A DNA stretch of 64,000 bases from assembly GCA_013180625.2 (NCBI GenBank), contig SNVD02006194.1, forward strand, positions 181,240 to 245,239. Reading direction: 5' to 3'. A model generated the notes under the pieces. It ran no database searches, was not told where the DNA came from, and saw only the letters and a program-made list of their open reading frames with translations. Numbering within the stretch: position 1 is the first letter of the stretch; the number at the start of each line of letters is the position of its first letter. Both the position numbers and the translations under genes were made by a program. The stretch is from Boswellia sacra. Taxonomy: Eukaryota > Streptophyta > Magnoliopsida > Sapindales > Burseraceae. Positions 20,513 through 33,744 of the stretch are shown here, in pieces.

Positions 20513-21843
20513 GGACATGTTTGATGCATTATATAGTATAACATTAAGAAATTATACTGTGTTTGGTCAGATTTTGAACGAGACCAATGGCGGACCTATA
20601 TAGGGACCCAGGGGAGCCTGGGCTCTTTCTAAAAGTTAAAAAATTCATCTTGGTCCCCTTATTTTATATAGTAACTCTTATACCCATTTCTTAAAAAACT
20701 TAATTAATTTTCAGTTTTACATTATCTTTTCATTTTCTCAATTCTTTCACATATAAAAATCTTTCATCCATACAACAATATAAGTTTATATATTAACATA
20801 ATTAATTTTTACTTCTTATTCAATTATAGAATTTTGGATTTTTTAATTCTTATTTATTTATTTTGACATAAATTATATGTTTTTCTTTATGTTTTCTTTT
20901 ATAGTCTTAAAAACTTAATTAATTATTATTAGAAGAGTATAAATTTGAAAATATTGATGGACGATAATAATTAAATATTTTTATAATTTTTAATACAATT
21001 AAATATCATTAAAAAATTATGTGTGGGAGACTTTTAATTTATTTCATTTGTTTTGTAGTCTCTTTCAACCGAAAAAAATATATTATAAAATAATCTTCTA
21101 TGAACAATTATAAATAGAAATTTTGAAAGAAAATCTACTTATTTGTTGACATCAAATTCAAAGAAAATTAATACTCTTTATAAATTATAATTTTGAACAC
21201 TTATAATTCTAATACCCTCCTCTTTAGATATAATTTTATTATTTTTTAATAGATTCTCTTACTTTAAGTTTCATCGAGTAAATTATAAATATTCAAATAT
21301 CTAAAGTGCCCCTCTCTCATAAATTCCTGGGTCTGCCACTGAGCGAGACTATATAGTATAACGTGGGTACTGTATCGACACTGTAGTAGCTACTGTAGCG
21401 GTATCGTTTACATAAAAGTTAAGCATTTTTATATCAAGCCTACCTATGGGTTAACACCGTATAAGCTTATTTTTATCTCAATTTTCACTAATAAATATCA
21501 AAAATTATATAAATTAAATATTTATATAATAAATAATTTATTAAATATTTAAATAAAAATTATTTATTTAAATAAATAAAAAATAATTATTTAAATAAAT
21601 AAAAATTTAATAATTCAATTTTTATTTCAAAAATAATTTTAATAATTATTTAAATTTATTTTATATTTAAATTAAACTTTTCATGTTATAATTTTTTTAA
21701 AAGTTTTATCTAATACAATACTTTATCCAATATAGTATAGTATTATGTCTAATCTAATCTTGTTCTATACTATTCAATTAAATCCAATCCAAATAAATTT
21801 ATGCTATCCTATACATTGTTATACAAACACATCAAACATGCCC
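20513..21843. mobile_element. Harbinger/Tourist-like MITE (TSD TAA), interrupted by a hAT-like element
   Basis: The ends are GGACATGTTTGATGCATTAT on the left and, inverted, GGGCATGTTTGATGTGTTTG on the right, flanked by TAA (20510-20512 and 21844-21846). A 3-bp T-A-A target is typical of PIF/Harbinger elements. After removal of the nested hAT-like insertion, about 574 bp remain, with no coding potential. It has CTGTAG-type motifs near 21370-21400 and a strongly AT-rich right half. Confidence 0.6.
20585..21341. mobile_element. Nonautonomous hAT-like element, 757 bp
   Basis: It starts CAATGGCGGACCTATATAGG and ends, inverted, CAGTGGCAGACCCAGGAATT. The CAGTGGCGGA-type terminus is common among plant hAT elements. 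It is flanked by 8-bp duplications AACGAGAC (20577-20584) and AGCGAGAC (21342-21349) with one mismatch. No transposase is visible. Confidence 0.75.
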
Positions 21844-23722
21844 TAAAGGTATACATTAATTAAGACTTCAAAAAGGGTGTATTGTCATTGTTCCAATTTT
21901 TAATCTACTTTGAAAATTGGATTCTGTTTTTAAAAAAATCATTTAATACAGTAAATAATCAATTTAACACATAATTTTTAAGACAGATTGACGACTGTGA
22001 TAATGAATATACATATTGTTTTAGGTCTTCTCGTGTATTTTCTTAAGATATACATTAAGACTATCTTTATTCATATAATATTTATATTTTTTAATAATGG
22101 GATATATATTGTATACTTTTAGCTGTTTAAAAGAAAATTAATAGGAAAATCTTTCATGATGTGCTTAAAAAAGAACTTTCTTGCTAAAAAATTGAAAATA
22201 TGGATTACTTTTTTTGTTTGTTTATCTGAATTATAATCAAACTTTTTGGTGAAAGTTGCACCAACATTGACCTAGTTCTATATTATTATATATAAAGTTT
22301 AGGGTAAATGATAGCAATTTTACACGATAATTTCAACCTTAATGTTTTACAAAATGATAATTATTTCTATTTTTACTATTATCTAATGTGCTCTGAAATT
22401 TTCGTTGCATCATTGAATATACTAAAGTTGAAATCAAAAGGTGAAATAAAAAAGCATGACATGTTTTTATATATTTTTGAAAATTACAAGAGAAAATTGG
22501 TATCATTTAATAGAACTCAACCTTGGAGATTATTTGGAGATCGTGAAATCCTACCAAACTGAAATTTGATAGGCCAATGCTTCTTATAAATGGCCAGAGA
22601 TTAAGTATCCGAAAAAGAGGTGAATTGATGAAGGCAGTGAATACACTAGCACTGTGTATAACACCTCATCAATCGTCAATAAATTCTAGTTTCAAATGGC
22701 TTCAAATATTGTTGTGATCAGATGATGATTCTAGCAACATTTCCACTAGAGTTTATTAGTTTGTCAGGTATACCCACCAGTCAAATCAATAGAATGATAA
22801 CTTGACTACTGCCTGCTTCCTATTAATATCTGGTTTGGACTTGCTAATTTAGTGGTTGTCTCTCCCCTCCAAGACCAGCTGTATACAATTTGGATAGACA
22901 AAATTTTTTCTTCGTTTTACGGGGGCAGCATTATGTAACTCTTTAATTTGTAATTTTAAGTAGTAGGAGCATTTAAAAGTTTATTTCAAATTTTTATCTC
23001 ATGCTGATATAAAAGAGTTATAATGTTGTTTGATGGACAATCGGTCGATAAGAAAATCAATTTAAAAATTGATATAGGATATCACATTACGTAACACATC
23101 AATTTAGAAATAAGAATTTAGGGAAAATATTTGAAACAACATAGTTACTCCATTTGATATATTGTTAAATATGACTACGATTGTTAGGTAGGATACCCTT
23201 GAAGTTGAAGAAATGAAATTTATCAAGTAAATAGAGGTTAGTATAGTGTTCATATGAAATGAAATGGGATTAATTCTACGTTTATACAACTTATGATAAT
23301 TTAAAAACAAAGTATTACCTAGCAATTATAATTAATCTTCCTGATAGTAATAGGTGAACTAAGCAATGGATTGCATGTGCTACCAAAACTCAAGAGCTTT
23401 AATTTTATCTTGTTTCTTAATCCGATTTTCTTAAATTCAACTTTAGTTACTTGGCAAGCATAGTGAATTGTAGTAAGATTGCAAGATTGCCATTTATTTT
23501 AAACTTAAATTTAGTTAATTTGGAGTATTAAGAGGAAAGGGAAAAAAATTATAATGATATAGAAAAGAGAAAAGAAATTTTGAAAGAGGAAATAAAAAAA
23601 AGTTCTCAATAAATATATTTGTAGTTGACAAATCATCATATTTGAATTATTGATTTTCCTTCAAAGAGTGTAATTTTAGAGGAATGTTGATCCTTTTACA
23701 CACACACACACACACACACACA

Positions 23723-23815
<93 letters not shown>

Positions 23816-23830
23816 GTATGTATGTATATT

Positions 23831-23870
<40 letters not shown>

Positions 23871-24407
23871 TTTTAACATAATTTATTAATACAAATTGAT
23901 GATCATTGATATCATATAATCTAATGGTTAAGATTGAAAGTGAAAAAATTACATTTAATGCTGCTAACTCATCAATTATCTTGATTATTGAATTTTTTAG
24001 ATCAATGTTAGAAATATGTGTCTAGTTTTGTATAAAAAAAATTGTGTCCAAATATCTATTCTCTACGTTCTCAAAACTTAACTATTGCATGTAGCCTCAT
24101 GTAACTCTCTTTGCGATCTAATGAATTGCTAATTAGATATAGATTTTATTTTTGATTCTTAGCTTTCCAATTTTAAAGTAATATTTCTCATTTTAGTACT
24201 TATACTTATTTTTATATCAAATATGTTTTCATGTGACACTATCAAATTTTCACTAATATTTTTTCATTAATTATTTGTATATATGGGTGTGTATTAGTAT
24301 TACATAAATAAAAGACACATAATTATTTTGGTAGCTTTATGTATTTTTTAATTTTGTTTAGTTTTTTAACCAGGAATTTTAAACACACTATCGGCTCATT
24401 ATTGAAT
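21844..24407. other. AT-rich intergenic DNA
   Basis: No gene is supported. Apart from the compound microsatellite at 23697-23866, I see only low-complexity AT-rich sequence. Confidence 0.4.
23697..23866. repeat. Compound microsatellite (CA)n-(TA)n-(GA)n
   Basis: About 105 bp of CA repeats with one CGCG interruption, then a TA/TATG stretch, then about 34 bp of GA. All open frames across it are repeat artefacts. Confidence 0.95.
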
Positions 24408-25408
24408 GGGAAAATTAAAAAAATGATCCAAATTGAGGGACCCCTTTGAAAAGTGACCTACTCTCCAAATATTTTCATGTCATGACCATTTTGAGTGAGA
24501 AATGACCTCTATACCCCTAACAATTCAACTAATTCATTTCCATTTCCTTTCTTCCATAACTAATACCTACCATCAAATTGTATATTATTTCCATAACTAA
24601 TTCAACAATGACAGGGGTAGATGATTTATTGTGTTTGAAAGTTATTTATGGTTGTATATTATTTTTAAAGTGTTTGATGAATTATTTGAAGCTTGAGATG
24701 TGTAAAAATGGTGGTTTCGAAGTCGATGGACGAAGGAAGACGATGACGAGTGTTGGTCTAGTTTCACGTTCGACACTCGATAAGCCTAGATGAACATATG
24801 TCAAGTGTTAAATTAAATATAATCGACACTTGATGACAAGGGTTGTCGAGTATCGATTACAAGCAATTTGGCACTCAATTCTCGATTTCTCTATATGATT
24901 ATGTGCTCGATGCTTGACATCATGTGTCGAGTTCTATCAATCACGTAAATCTGACAATATGCGACATCTCTCTTTCACTATCAGATGATATCCGATAGTG
25001 TGCTTGACACTCGACAATGACGAAACACATTGTCGAGTTGTCATCTTCCTTATCAAAGAACTCAGATTTTCTCTAAAAATTCTTTTTTTTTTTACGTCAG
25101 ACTACTCGAATCACTTCAACATAGCTCAATCCATTTTTTCTAAGCTAATATCGTGTTTTTTAGATAACAAATATGTGACAAACCGCGTATAAAATACCAT
25201 GTGTTATGTAAAATAGTGTTGTGTAAAGAAGATTTTGTTTAAGAATGAAGAAGAAAGAAAGAAAATATGTTATTTGCCTTATTTAATGAAGAAAGGGCAT
25301 TGAGGTAATTTTATAGTTAAAAGGGTCATGACATCAAAATTTTCAACAAGTAGATCACTTTTCATGGAGGTCCCTTAATTTGGGTTTTTTTTTTTTTGAA
25401 ATTTTTCC
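24408..25408. mobile_element. Nonautonomous Mutator-like element, 1001 bp, 9-bp TSD
   Basis: Long terminal inverted repeats of about 100 bp: the left carries CCAAATTGAGGGACC, GAAAAGTGACCTACT and GTCATGACC; the right carries the same blocks inverted with substitutions. It is flanked by TTATTGAAT (24399-24407) and TTATGGAAT (25409-25417), a 9-bp duplication with one mismatch, as expected for the Mutator superfamily. The interior has many CGACACT / TGTCGAG motifs in both orientations (24765-25040). No transposase is present. A partial relative lies at 10975-11760. Confidence 0.78.
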
Positions 25409-26787
25409 TTATGGAATCTTGCCATCCTTAATGGCAATAGAAGACTATGTAAACAAGACTTTCCCAACATATTTTGAGATAAAACAAATGAAAGTAAATA
25501 TGTAACATCAATTCATTAGATATTTTAAGTATTTCTTTTATCAAAGAAAGAAAAGATAATGCTACATTTACAAACTTTATTTAATAGTAGTAACAATATA
25601 TCTATAGTTTGGTTAAAATAATAAATATATAATGACTATTAATTTAATAGTAATAATAATATATTACTAAATGGCCTTCAATTTATATCCATAAAATTTA
25701 CAATAGTAATATTAGACTTATAATCTACATATAATCCAAACTCTATAATTTGACTTGATAATTCAATAGTAAAATCTTATAGGAAATGTAAGTTCTCTCA
25801 TTTTTTTTTTCGTTTTCAATGAATTTTTATCATGTAGACTACCATACTAGATTATAGAATTTGGGTTGTACATAGATTTTAAGTCTAACACTACTAAATT
25901 TGTAATAATACGACACTTATAAAGTTTATATACAAATTTTGTTTACAAAATTGATATTGCATCAAATGAAAGAAATGATGAATATAAAAAGTTTACGATA
26001 AATACTGATGAGTCATATATTATTAAATAAGTGATACTTTATCAATTTTGTATATAAATTTTAAACTTCATAAGTGTGACATTATTCGTCGTTATAAATA
26101 TAACTTTTTTTACTTAAAAAGCTAAGAGCAGTACTCTGCTCCAGCGATAATTCATAGAAATAATAGAAAGACAAGTGTCACAACTTTGTTAGGAACTCTA
26201 GAATCCATTGATTTGAGAGTGACGTATCACAACATAGTTAATGAAATTTCAAAACAACTTAAAGAATATTAATTACCTTCGATTCCCACCAAGCCAACAG
26301 TTCTTCTGTAGTACAACACTCGTGTAGCAATGAGATTCATATAAAAACATGTAAACATACATAAAAAAATATTATAGACTTATATATAAACAATCACAAA
26401 TTAGAGAGCTGTTTCAAAACATTTGTATATGTTTATAACTTTTATATAGGTATTTGTTCAAAAATTTAGACTAATTTTATAATTTTTATATATTTATTTA
26501 CTAACTTTTATACTGGAAGAGTGGTTATTTAAGAACTTAAAAGAGGTATTAATGGGTCTAAAATATAACTATTTTTATAAGTTTTATAAACATGATTACG
26601 ATTTATATGCTTTCCAGCCAGATCTAACAAAATAGCCTCAATCAAGAATAAGAATTATATAAGTTAATAAGAATTTTTATCTATTAACGAGGAACTCTTT
26701 CTTTTACTCCTTATGGTTGAAAAGGGTCCATGATTTTTAGCTAGTGGATAAACAAAGATATAGTTTATTGTGATATATCTAATATTA
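25409..26787. other. AT-rich intergenic DNA
   Basis: No gene is supported. Short blocks such as TTACAAACTTTA and its inverted form TAAAGTTTATATACAAA near 25570, 25925 and 26050 suggest decayed MITEs, but no boundaries can be given. Confidence 0.35.
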
Positions 26788-27578
26788 GGCTGGCTTGGGA
26801 TTACTGTTACTGTAGAAATAAGCTGCTTCTACTTTGCTATAGAAAAAATGAGCTTAAAAAAAAAGTGGCTGTTAAGTAAATCAATTTTTAAAAACTGCTT
26901 TACTTTTCAAAAGCAGGATAGAGGTAGTTGAGATTGTTATTATTGTAGCTTTCATTATGCGTAAATGAACAAAATGGGCATATACATTATTCCTTCATAA
27001 TGTTTAATTATAATATTTTATAATCAATTCTTTTTCTTTGAATTATTTCCAACATTATCTAATAAATTAATGAAATAATATTTTATAATAAATTCTTTTT
27101 CTTGTTTTATAATTGTTTTCAACAATGTCTATATAAATTGTTTAAATTAATAATAATTCATAATGAATTCTTTTTCTTTTCTTTTTTAACTATTTCCCAC
27201 AAATTCTATATAAATTATTTAAAATAATATCTTATAATTAATTCAGTTAAACAATTTTTATGAAAATAAATCAATAAATATTTATAACTTTTTCTTATTA
27301 AATTAGTATAACTATTTAAAAAAAAAAACTTTGATGACAAGGACAATTTTGTATTTTTATTTTCCTAGGAAGGGTACTTTAAATTTTTTACATTTCAAAA
27401 GCAAAAACAGGTCTCTAAAAGCAGCAAAATCCTTGCTTTTGGATTCCTTTGTAAAATTTGATTTTTTTTTTGTAGCTTTTTTTTTTAAAGTTGTGAAGCA
27501 ATCCCAAAAACCCTAGATTGCTGTTGCTGTAGAAAAAGAACTTTTTTTTTTCCACAATAACAACCCCAAACTGGCCAT
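26788..27578. mobile_element. Small TIR element with about 10-bp flanking duplication
   Basis: Left end GGCTGGCTTGGGATTACTGT; right end inverted GGCCAGTTTGGGGTTGTTAT, each followed inward by CTGTAGAAA-type sequence. It is flanked by TCTAATATTA on both sides (26778-26787 and 27579-27588). The duplication length fits Mutator-like elements; an 8-bp hAT reading (TAATATTA) is also possible. No coding capacity. Confidence 0.6.
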
Positions 27579-28960
27579 TCTAATATTAGATATATATCTT
27601 GCAAAGCCAGGCTAGAAGCAGTATGAGTTCAAAACTATATTTTCACATTTTCACCTTATTAAAGATTAATAAGTACTCTACCGTAGACTCACATTTATAA
27701 GTTTAAATTTTTAGGTCAAATATCTAATATTCTTCATCACACAATATTAATAATAAATCATTTTAAGAACATGTCCATAATTAATACGTAAGTACATATC
27801 AATCCAATCTAAATCACTCACCCACACATACTCACACATAGGTAGAAAAAAAATAACATTTTGAGACTAGGATTACTTGTCATTTTTGATATTAATTCTT
27901 ATTAAATTAATTACTACTTCAAGCTTGAAGTTGTCATCATACAATTGATGACTCTCGACGTAATATTCCATCTTAATTAAGCTTGCAATATTGCATCCGT
28001 GTGAGTGGCTCTTGAAATCCATCTTAAAGCTAGCTTGCCCTCCAATTACGTACGTACAATGTACAATTGTTGTACCATATATATGTAAATTATAATGTAA
28101 TTAATTATATTGCCATATTGTAAAGCGAAAATTTTTAAGGTTAATTATGTGTTGAACATCGTCGAAAATTAGTTATGTAAGAGAAGATGTCAATAGACTA
28201 AAGAATATTGGGTTGTAGAATATATTTACTAATAATTTGGAAAATTATTTACAGCTGGATCTAAACTACTACTATAAGCCAGCATTCTCAGAGTCTTTAA
28301 TTGATATATTATTAGCTTTTGTGACTTGCACCGCGTTTGAGCAGAAAGGAAGTTAGCACAAGCCATTAAAAAACACTAGAGAGAGAAATTGGATCTATAA
28401 ATTTTGTACTCCACACACATATTACAACTGGCTACTACTACTCATGCTATTATTATTATTATTATTTTTCTTCCACCTGGGGTTACAGAGTACCAAGGGG
28501 CTAGTAATAAAAGACTTCCAAATTCCAATTAGTTAAGAAAGCGCCTATGCAATCGCTCACTTGAAATCTATGTAGCTTAATTATCTTAGCTCCTAACATC
28601 TCTCATACACATATAATATTAATGAATCAAGATGAGCTCTTGCTGTCCGAGCATGCTATTTCTTTTTATTATAAAAGATTAACAGAATATCATAATGAGA
28701 TGAATCCTTACTTAATAATGATTCATACTACAATAAAAAAAAATTGAAAGTTTCATACATATAAGAAACGAACAGCAAAAGGTAAACGAATAAAAATTGA
28801 GACATTCCATTATCGTGACTTTTCCCAAAAAAAAAAGTAACAAATCACAAAAAACACTGCACGCATATGTAAATTTAGTACTAGAACAAACAATTGAAGG
28901 CCTCAAATATACATGTAGTACTCCTATGATAGCACATAGCTTCATGGATGTTGTAGGAAC
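27579..28960. other. AT-rich intergenic DNA
   Basis: I see no gene, RNA gene or clear element here. A short ATT repeat occurs at about 28449-28468. Confidence 0.4.
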
Positions 28961-29504
28961 TGTTGCGCAATGCGGAAGCGATACCACAAAATAACTAAAT
29001 GCACAACTACAAATTATGCCAGATAATTAAACATAATAGTAACTAAAGAAGGCAACCAATAAATAAAAAATACAGAAAATAAAAAGAACACTAAGATTTA
29101 ACAAGGTTCGGTATTGTTACCTACGTCCTCGGACGCCACTAGAAAATCTTTTACTATCTTCAAAGAGAATTACAAACTTTTGGGCCACAATACAAATATC
29201 ACAACTTTGGGTCAAACTGTAAATCTCTAAATAGTTGGGTGAAATCTTAATTACTCAAATAATTGGACAATAATACAAATACCCAAAACCAAATGAGAAA
29301 AAAAAAAAATAAAAGACCATAAAACTATGAGCTCTTATATGTGAGACCTTACAAATGTGGGGTTGAAAGGAATTTCAATGGGACACATAAATGAATAGAC
29401 TTGGCTTTAATTTATAAGCCCAAGCCTCTCCTATACAATGACTCCCACTCCATGTGGGATCCTTGCATACACATACAAATGGCTAAAGAGTCAAAGCTCC
29501 AACA
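28961..29504 (-). repeat. 3' LTR of the copia element
   Basis: On the minus strand it begins TGTTGGAGC right after the polypurine tract and ends TTGCGCAACA at 28961. An alternative end at 28949 cannot be excluded because the 5' LTR is not in the window. Confidence 0.65.
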
Positions 29505-29689
29505 ATTCCCCACCTTGGCGAATTAGCCAATCCACCACAAGACTCTTCTTTTTCCCATATTCTCTATCAAAGCTGCAATGCCTCCAAATGCGTCCAATGG
29601 TGCGGTCAAACTCGCACAATGTTGATCAAGTCCAAACAATGATTGAATTTGATTGCTATCATAACCTTAGTCAACATAACTAATAGGTT

Positions 29690-32600
29690 AGTAATCACAC
29701 GTATCATCCCTCTCAAAGACTAAGCCAACATCTACGGTTTTCAGCAAATACCATAGAACCCATTTCACTGCTTGCCAATGTCCTTTACAAGGATCATGCA
29801 TATACCTGCTCACAACTCCAACTGTATGTGAAATGTCGGGTCTTATACACACTATAGTATACATAAGGCTACCAACTGCATTAGCATATGGAACTTAAGA
29901 CAAATACTCTCGTTCCTTATCTTTACTAGGAGATAAAGATACACTGAGCTTCATATGACGAGCAAGTGGGGTACTTACAGGTTTTGATTGTTTTGAAATG
30001 CCAAACCACTGTAATACCTTCTTTAGATACTGCTTCTGAGTCAAATAAATCTTGCTTCTCCCTGTATCTTTACTAATCTCCATACCTAGTACCTTCTTAG
30101 CTTCACCCAAATCTTTCATCTCAAACTCTTGATTCAATTGAGTCTTTAACTTCTTAATTTCTTCAACATTTGTCGAAGCTATCAACATATTATCAACATA
30201 CAAGAGTAGATAAATGAAAGAACCATTAAGTAGCCTCCGAAAATACACACAATTATCAAATTTGCTTCTTGTGTACCTCTGACCCATCATAAACCGATCA
30301 AATCGCTTGTACCACTGCCTCGGAGATTGCTTCAAACCATAAAGCAATCTTTTCACACACCAAATTTTCCTTACTAGCAACTTTAAATCCCTCTAGCTGA
30401 GTCATAGAGATTTCCTTTTCCCAGTCACCATGTAAAAATGCAGTTTTTACATGAAATTGAACTAGTTCCATATTCATCTGAGCTACCAAGGCCAACAAAA
30501 TTCTAATGAAAGAATGTTTCACAATTGGAGAAAATACCTTATTATAGTCAATTTCTTCCCTCTGAGCGTAGCCTTTAGCCACCAACCTTGCCTTGTAGCA
30601 AATGTCATTCCTGTCAGGAAATCCATCTTTCTTTGTATATACCCATTTGCACCCAATTGCCTTTTTACCTTTCGATAGTTGAGCTAGCTCCTAAGTTTCA
30701 TTCTTCTGAAGAGACTGCATTTCTTTGCTAATAGCTGTCTTCCACTGATCAGCTTCAGAACATTTGATTGCCTCTTTATAAGTGGAGGAACGTCATCATC
30801 TATAATTGGAAGTGCATAGGCCACCATATCAGCAAATCGAGTAGGTCTGCGAATCTCACGTCTTGGCCTATTAATTGCAATAGAATCTTGTTGCTATTGA
30901 GGTTCCTGAGTAGAATCCTCTCCATCATCTCCCAAATCCTCCTCTGTCACAGGAGTACCATCATATGTCTCAGTAGATCTAACAGAGTTCAATCTTGTTG
31001 TTTGAAACTCCACCTGCTGCTGAGTATGCTCTACCTGCTGTGGAGTACCATTCACCTTTGTCTGGTTTTCTGATTTCTTCAACATTGAAGACTCATCAAA
31101 TGTCACATCTCGGCTAGATACAATCTTCCTCGAACTAGGACACCATAGACGATATCCTTTCACCCCTGAAGCAAATCCCGAGAAAATCTCTTTATTGGCT
31201 CTAGGATCCAACTTAGATTCTTTTACATGATAATATACAGTGGAACAAAAAACATGTAAAGAATCATAATCAGAAATAAGTTGTCTAGACCATACCTCTA
31301 GTGGAGTTCTATCACTAATAACAGCTGAAGGTAGATGATTACTAAGATGACAAGCATAAGTCACAGCCTTAGCCCAAAATTCCTTGCCCAATCGAGCATT
31401 GGAAAACATACATCGAACTTTCTCCAGCAATGTTCGGTTCATGCATTCTACCACCCCATTCTGCTGTGGTGTACCTCTAACTATAAAATGATATACAATA
31501 CCTTCATCTTGACACAATTTCAAAAACTGATCACTGCAATACTCACCACCTTTATCTGTCATGAGATGCTTGATCTTCTTGCCAGTTTGTGTCTCAATCA
31601 TCTTTTTCCATTTAAGGAAAGTACCAAGTACATCATCTTTAGATTTCAAATAGAACACCTAAGTCCTTCTGGAAAAGTCGTCAACAAAAGTAACAAAGTA
31701 GTGCCTACCTCCCATCGATGCGTTTTTGGTAGGTCCCCACACATATGAGTGAACATAATCAAGAATACCCTTGGTATTATGAATAGCGATGCCAAATTTC
31801 ACTCTTTTCTGGTTTCCCATAGCACAATACTCATAAAAATCCAGCTTGCAGATCTTTGCACCTTTCAATAAGCCTCATTTCACGAAACTGAATAAGGCTT
31901 TCTCACTTGCATATCCCAAACGCATATGCCACAGTCTAGTAATCTTTGAATCTGAATCATTATCAGAAACCATGGCCGTTGATCTAATAATCATAGTACC
32001 GTTATAGTAATACACATTATTCTTCCTAGTGCCTTTTAATACCACAAGAGCGCCTGAAGTGACTCTCAGAATGCCATCTCTCGAATAGATACTGCACAAC
32101 CTTTAGATTCCAAGGCTCCCAAAAAGATGAGATTCTTCTTCAACTTCGACACATACCGAACATTTGTCAGAACTCTAGTCAGTCCATCAAGATTCCTTAA
32201 ACGGATCGAACCTATTCCAACAGTATGGCAAATATCATCATTGCCCATATACATAACTCCACAATCAATCTCTTCAAACTGAAAGAACCATTCCCTATGT
32301 GGACATATATGATAAGTACAACCCGAATCCATAATCCACTCACTAGAACTAGAAGTGGATGGGTGACAAACTAGATATATATCTGAATCACTATCATCCT
32401 CACGCTCAATAACACATGCATCAGAAATAGCCTTGCCCTTATCTTTCTTTTTCAACTTAGGACAATCTTTCTTCCAATGTCTTTTCTCATGACAAAAGGC
32501 ACACTCATCTTTTCCTAGTCTACCTCTCAACCAAGATTTTTCCCTTTTTCCTGGTTTCTTACTTTGCCTACGCCTTCTCACTTTTAATGCATCTACTAAC

Positions 32601-33145
32601 GCATCCCTATGTTCCTTTTGGTCTTTCTTACGAATTTTATAATTCAACAAAGCAAAACAAACTTCTTGAAAAGATAGTTTATCTTTCCCATGGATAAGAG
32701 TAATGCACAAATGATCTAATTCATCCAGAAGTGAGCCAATAAATAGCATAGCCTTACGTTCATCTTTGAAGGTTTTATATAACTTTAACAAATTAGCAAT
32801 TAACTTATTAAACTCATCAATATAAGAATTGATGCTCGTACCTGGTTTCAACTTAAGACGGAACAATCTCTTTAACAGATATAGCCAATTCTCATTGCTT
32901 TTCTTCATATATTTGTTTTCCAGCGTCTTCCACAATTTGCTTGCAGATATCTCTTTTGTGAACGGATACTTCTGTTCTTTACACAAGCAAGAGCGAATCG
33001 ACCCATAAACTTTTACATTCAGCCTTTTCTAGTCTCTTGCATTGATATCTTCTGGTTTTGTTTCTTCCAGAACAATATCCAAATCTCATTGATACAACTC
33101 GTCCAACACCTCACTCTGCCATAAGCCGAAACTATTTCGACCATT
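29690..33145 (-). pseudogene. copia gag-pol, degenerate
   Basis: Read on the minus strand. Gag starts in mid-protein with NGRNSFGLWQ and has stops at about 33087 and 33034. The main gag frame (32986 to 32100) includes the zinc knuckle CAFCHEKRHWKKDC (C-x2-C-x4-H-x4-C) and the protease-type motif WIMDSGCTYH. Integrase follows (31868-30894), with DKGGEYCS and GTPQQNGVVE motifs. Reverse transcriptase (30760-29895) has LLYGLKQSPRQWY and the YVDNM active-site box, where the usual second Asp of YVDD is Asn. The frame then shifts, and RNase H is lost soon after VLWYLLKT. Several stops and frameshifts show it is inactive. It is most like the Tnt1-type lineage. Confidence 0.85.
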
Positions 33146-33160
33146 TACTACAACAAAAAA

Positions 33161-33700
33161 GGTCTTTTATGTCGGCCGAAAAATGACATATATCAATATA
33201 TATGTCGGTCTTTGCGCGACATAAATAGAACTGTCACATATTCTGTACGTGTCACTTGGTCAAACTGACACAAAGATATGTGTCATTCACAAACAGACAT
33301 GTACGGAACAAATATGTGTCATATAGTGTCGAATTGTACCAAATATGTGTCTGCCAATAAGTGACACAAATATAGTGTCGGTCAACAAACGACACAAAAT
33401 ATAAATTTTATGTGTCGTTTTATGGCCGACATCCTAGTGTCATTCATTGACTAACACAAAAGGGCATCTCTTAAAATTATATGTGTCGTTTTATGGTCGA
33501 CATTTAGTGTTATTAACTGAGCGACATAAGATATGTGTCATTTTCTGTCCGACATTAAGTAATTTCACCAATTGATACAAGTTCACTTTTATGTGTCATT
33601 TTTAGGTCGACATCCAATTTCATTCACTGAGTGACACATTTTGTATCATTTTCGGGTAACTTTTGTGTGTCGTTTTTTGGCCGACATATACCTTCCAAAA
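33161..33700. repeat. CACTA subterminal repeats
   Basis: Many copies in both orientations of short units such as TGTGTCGTTTTATGGCCGACA and CGACACAAA (TGTCGG / GTGTC cores), spaced by tens of bases. Subterminal arrays of this kind bind the element's transposase. Confidence 0.75.
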
Positions 33701-33701
33701 T

Positions 33702-33744
33702 ATATAACACGTGTCAGCCTAATTCAGGCTGACACGTATTATAT
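33702..33744. repeat. Hairpin-forming inverted repeat at the inner edge of the CACTA subterminal region
   Basis: Arms of 19 bp (left ATATAACACGTGTCAGCCT), 18 of 19 paired, with a 5-nt loop AATTC. It sits exactly where the subterminal repeats stop and could act as a 3' end-forming or protein-binding structure. Confidence 0.75.

Larger units (their letters stand above)
28961..33145 (-). mobile_element. Ty1-copia element, 3' part, truncated by a CACTA insertion
   Basis: On the minus strand: gag (from 33145), zinc knuckle, integrase, reverse transcriptase, a polypurine tract (AAGGTGGGGAAT, complement of 29505-29516) and a 3' LTR. Gag is cut off at 33145, directly next to the CACTA terminus, so the 5' part is expected beyond the other end of that CACTA, outside the window. 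Most of RNase H is deleted. Confidence 0.85.

Noticed and set aside
23676..23881. Overlapping ORFs of alternating residues
   Set aside because: Translation of the CA/TA/GA microsatellite on both strands.
28712..28994. Overlapping ORFs near the copia LTR end
   Set aside because: Short, antisense to each other, no family match; they straddle the LTR boundary.
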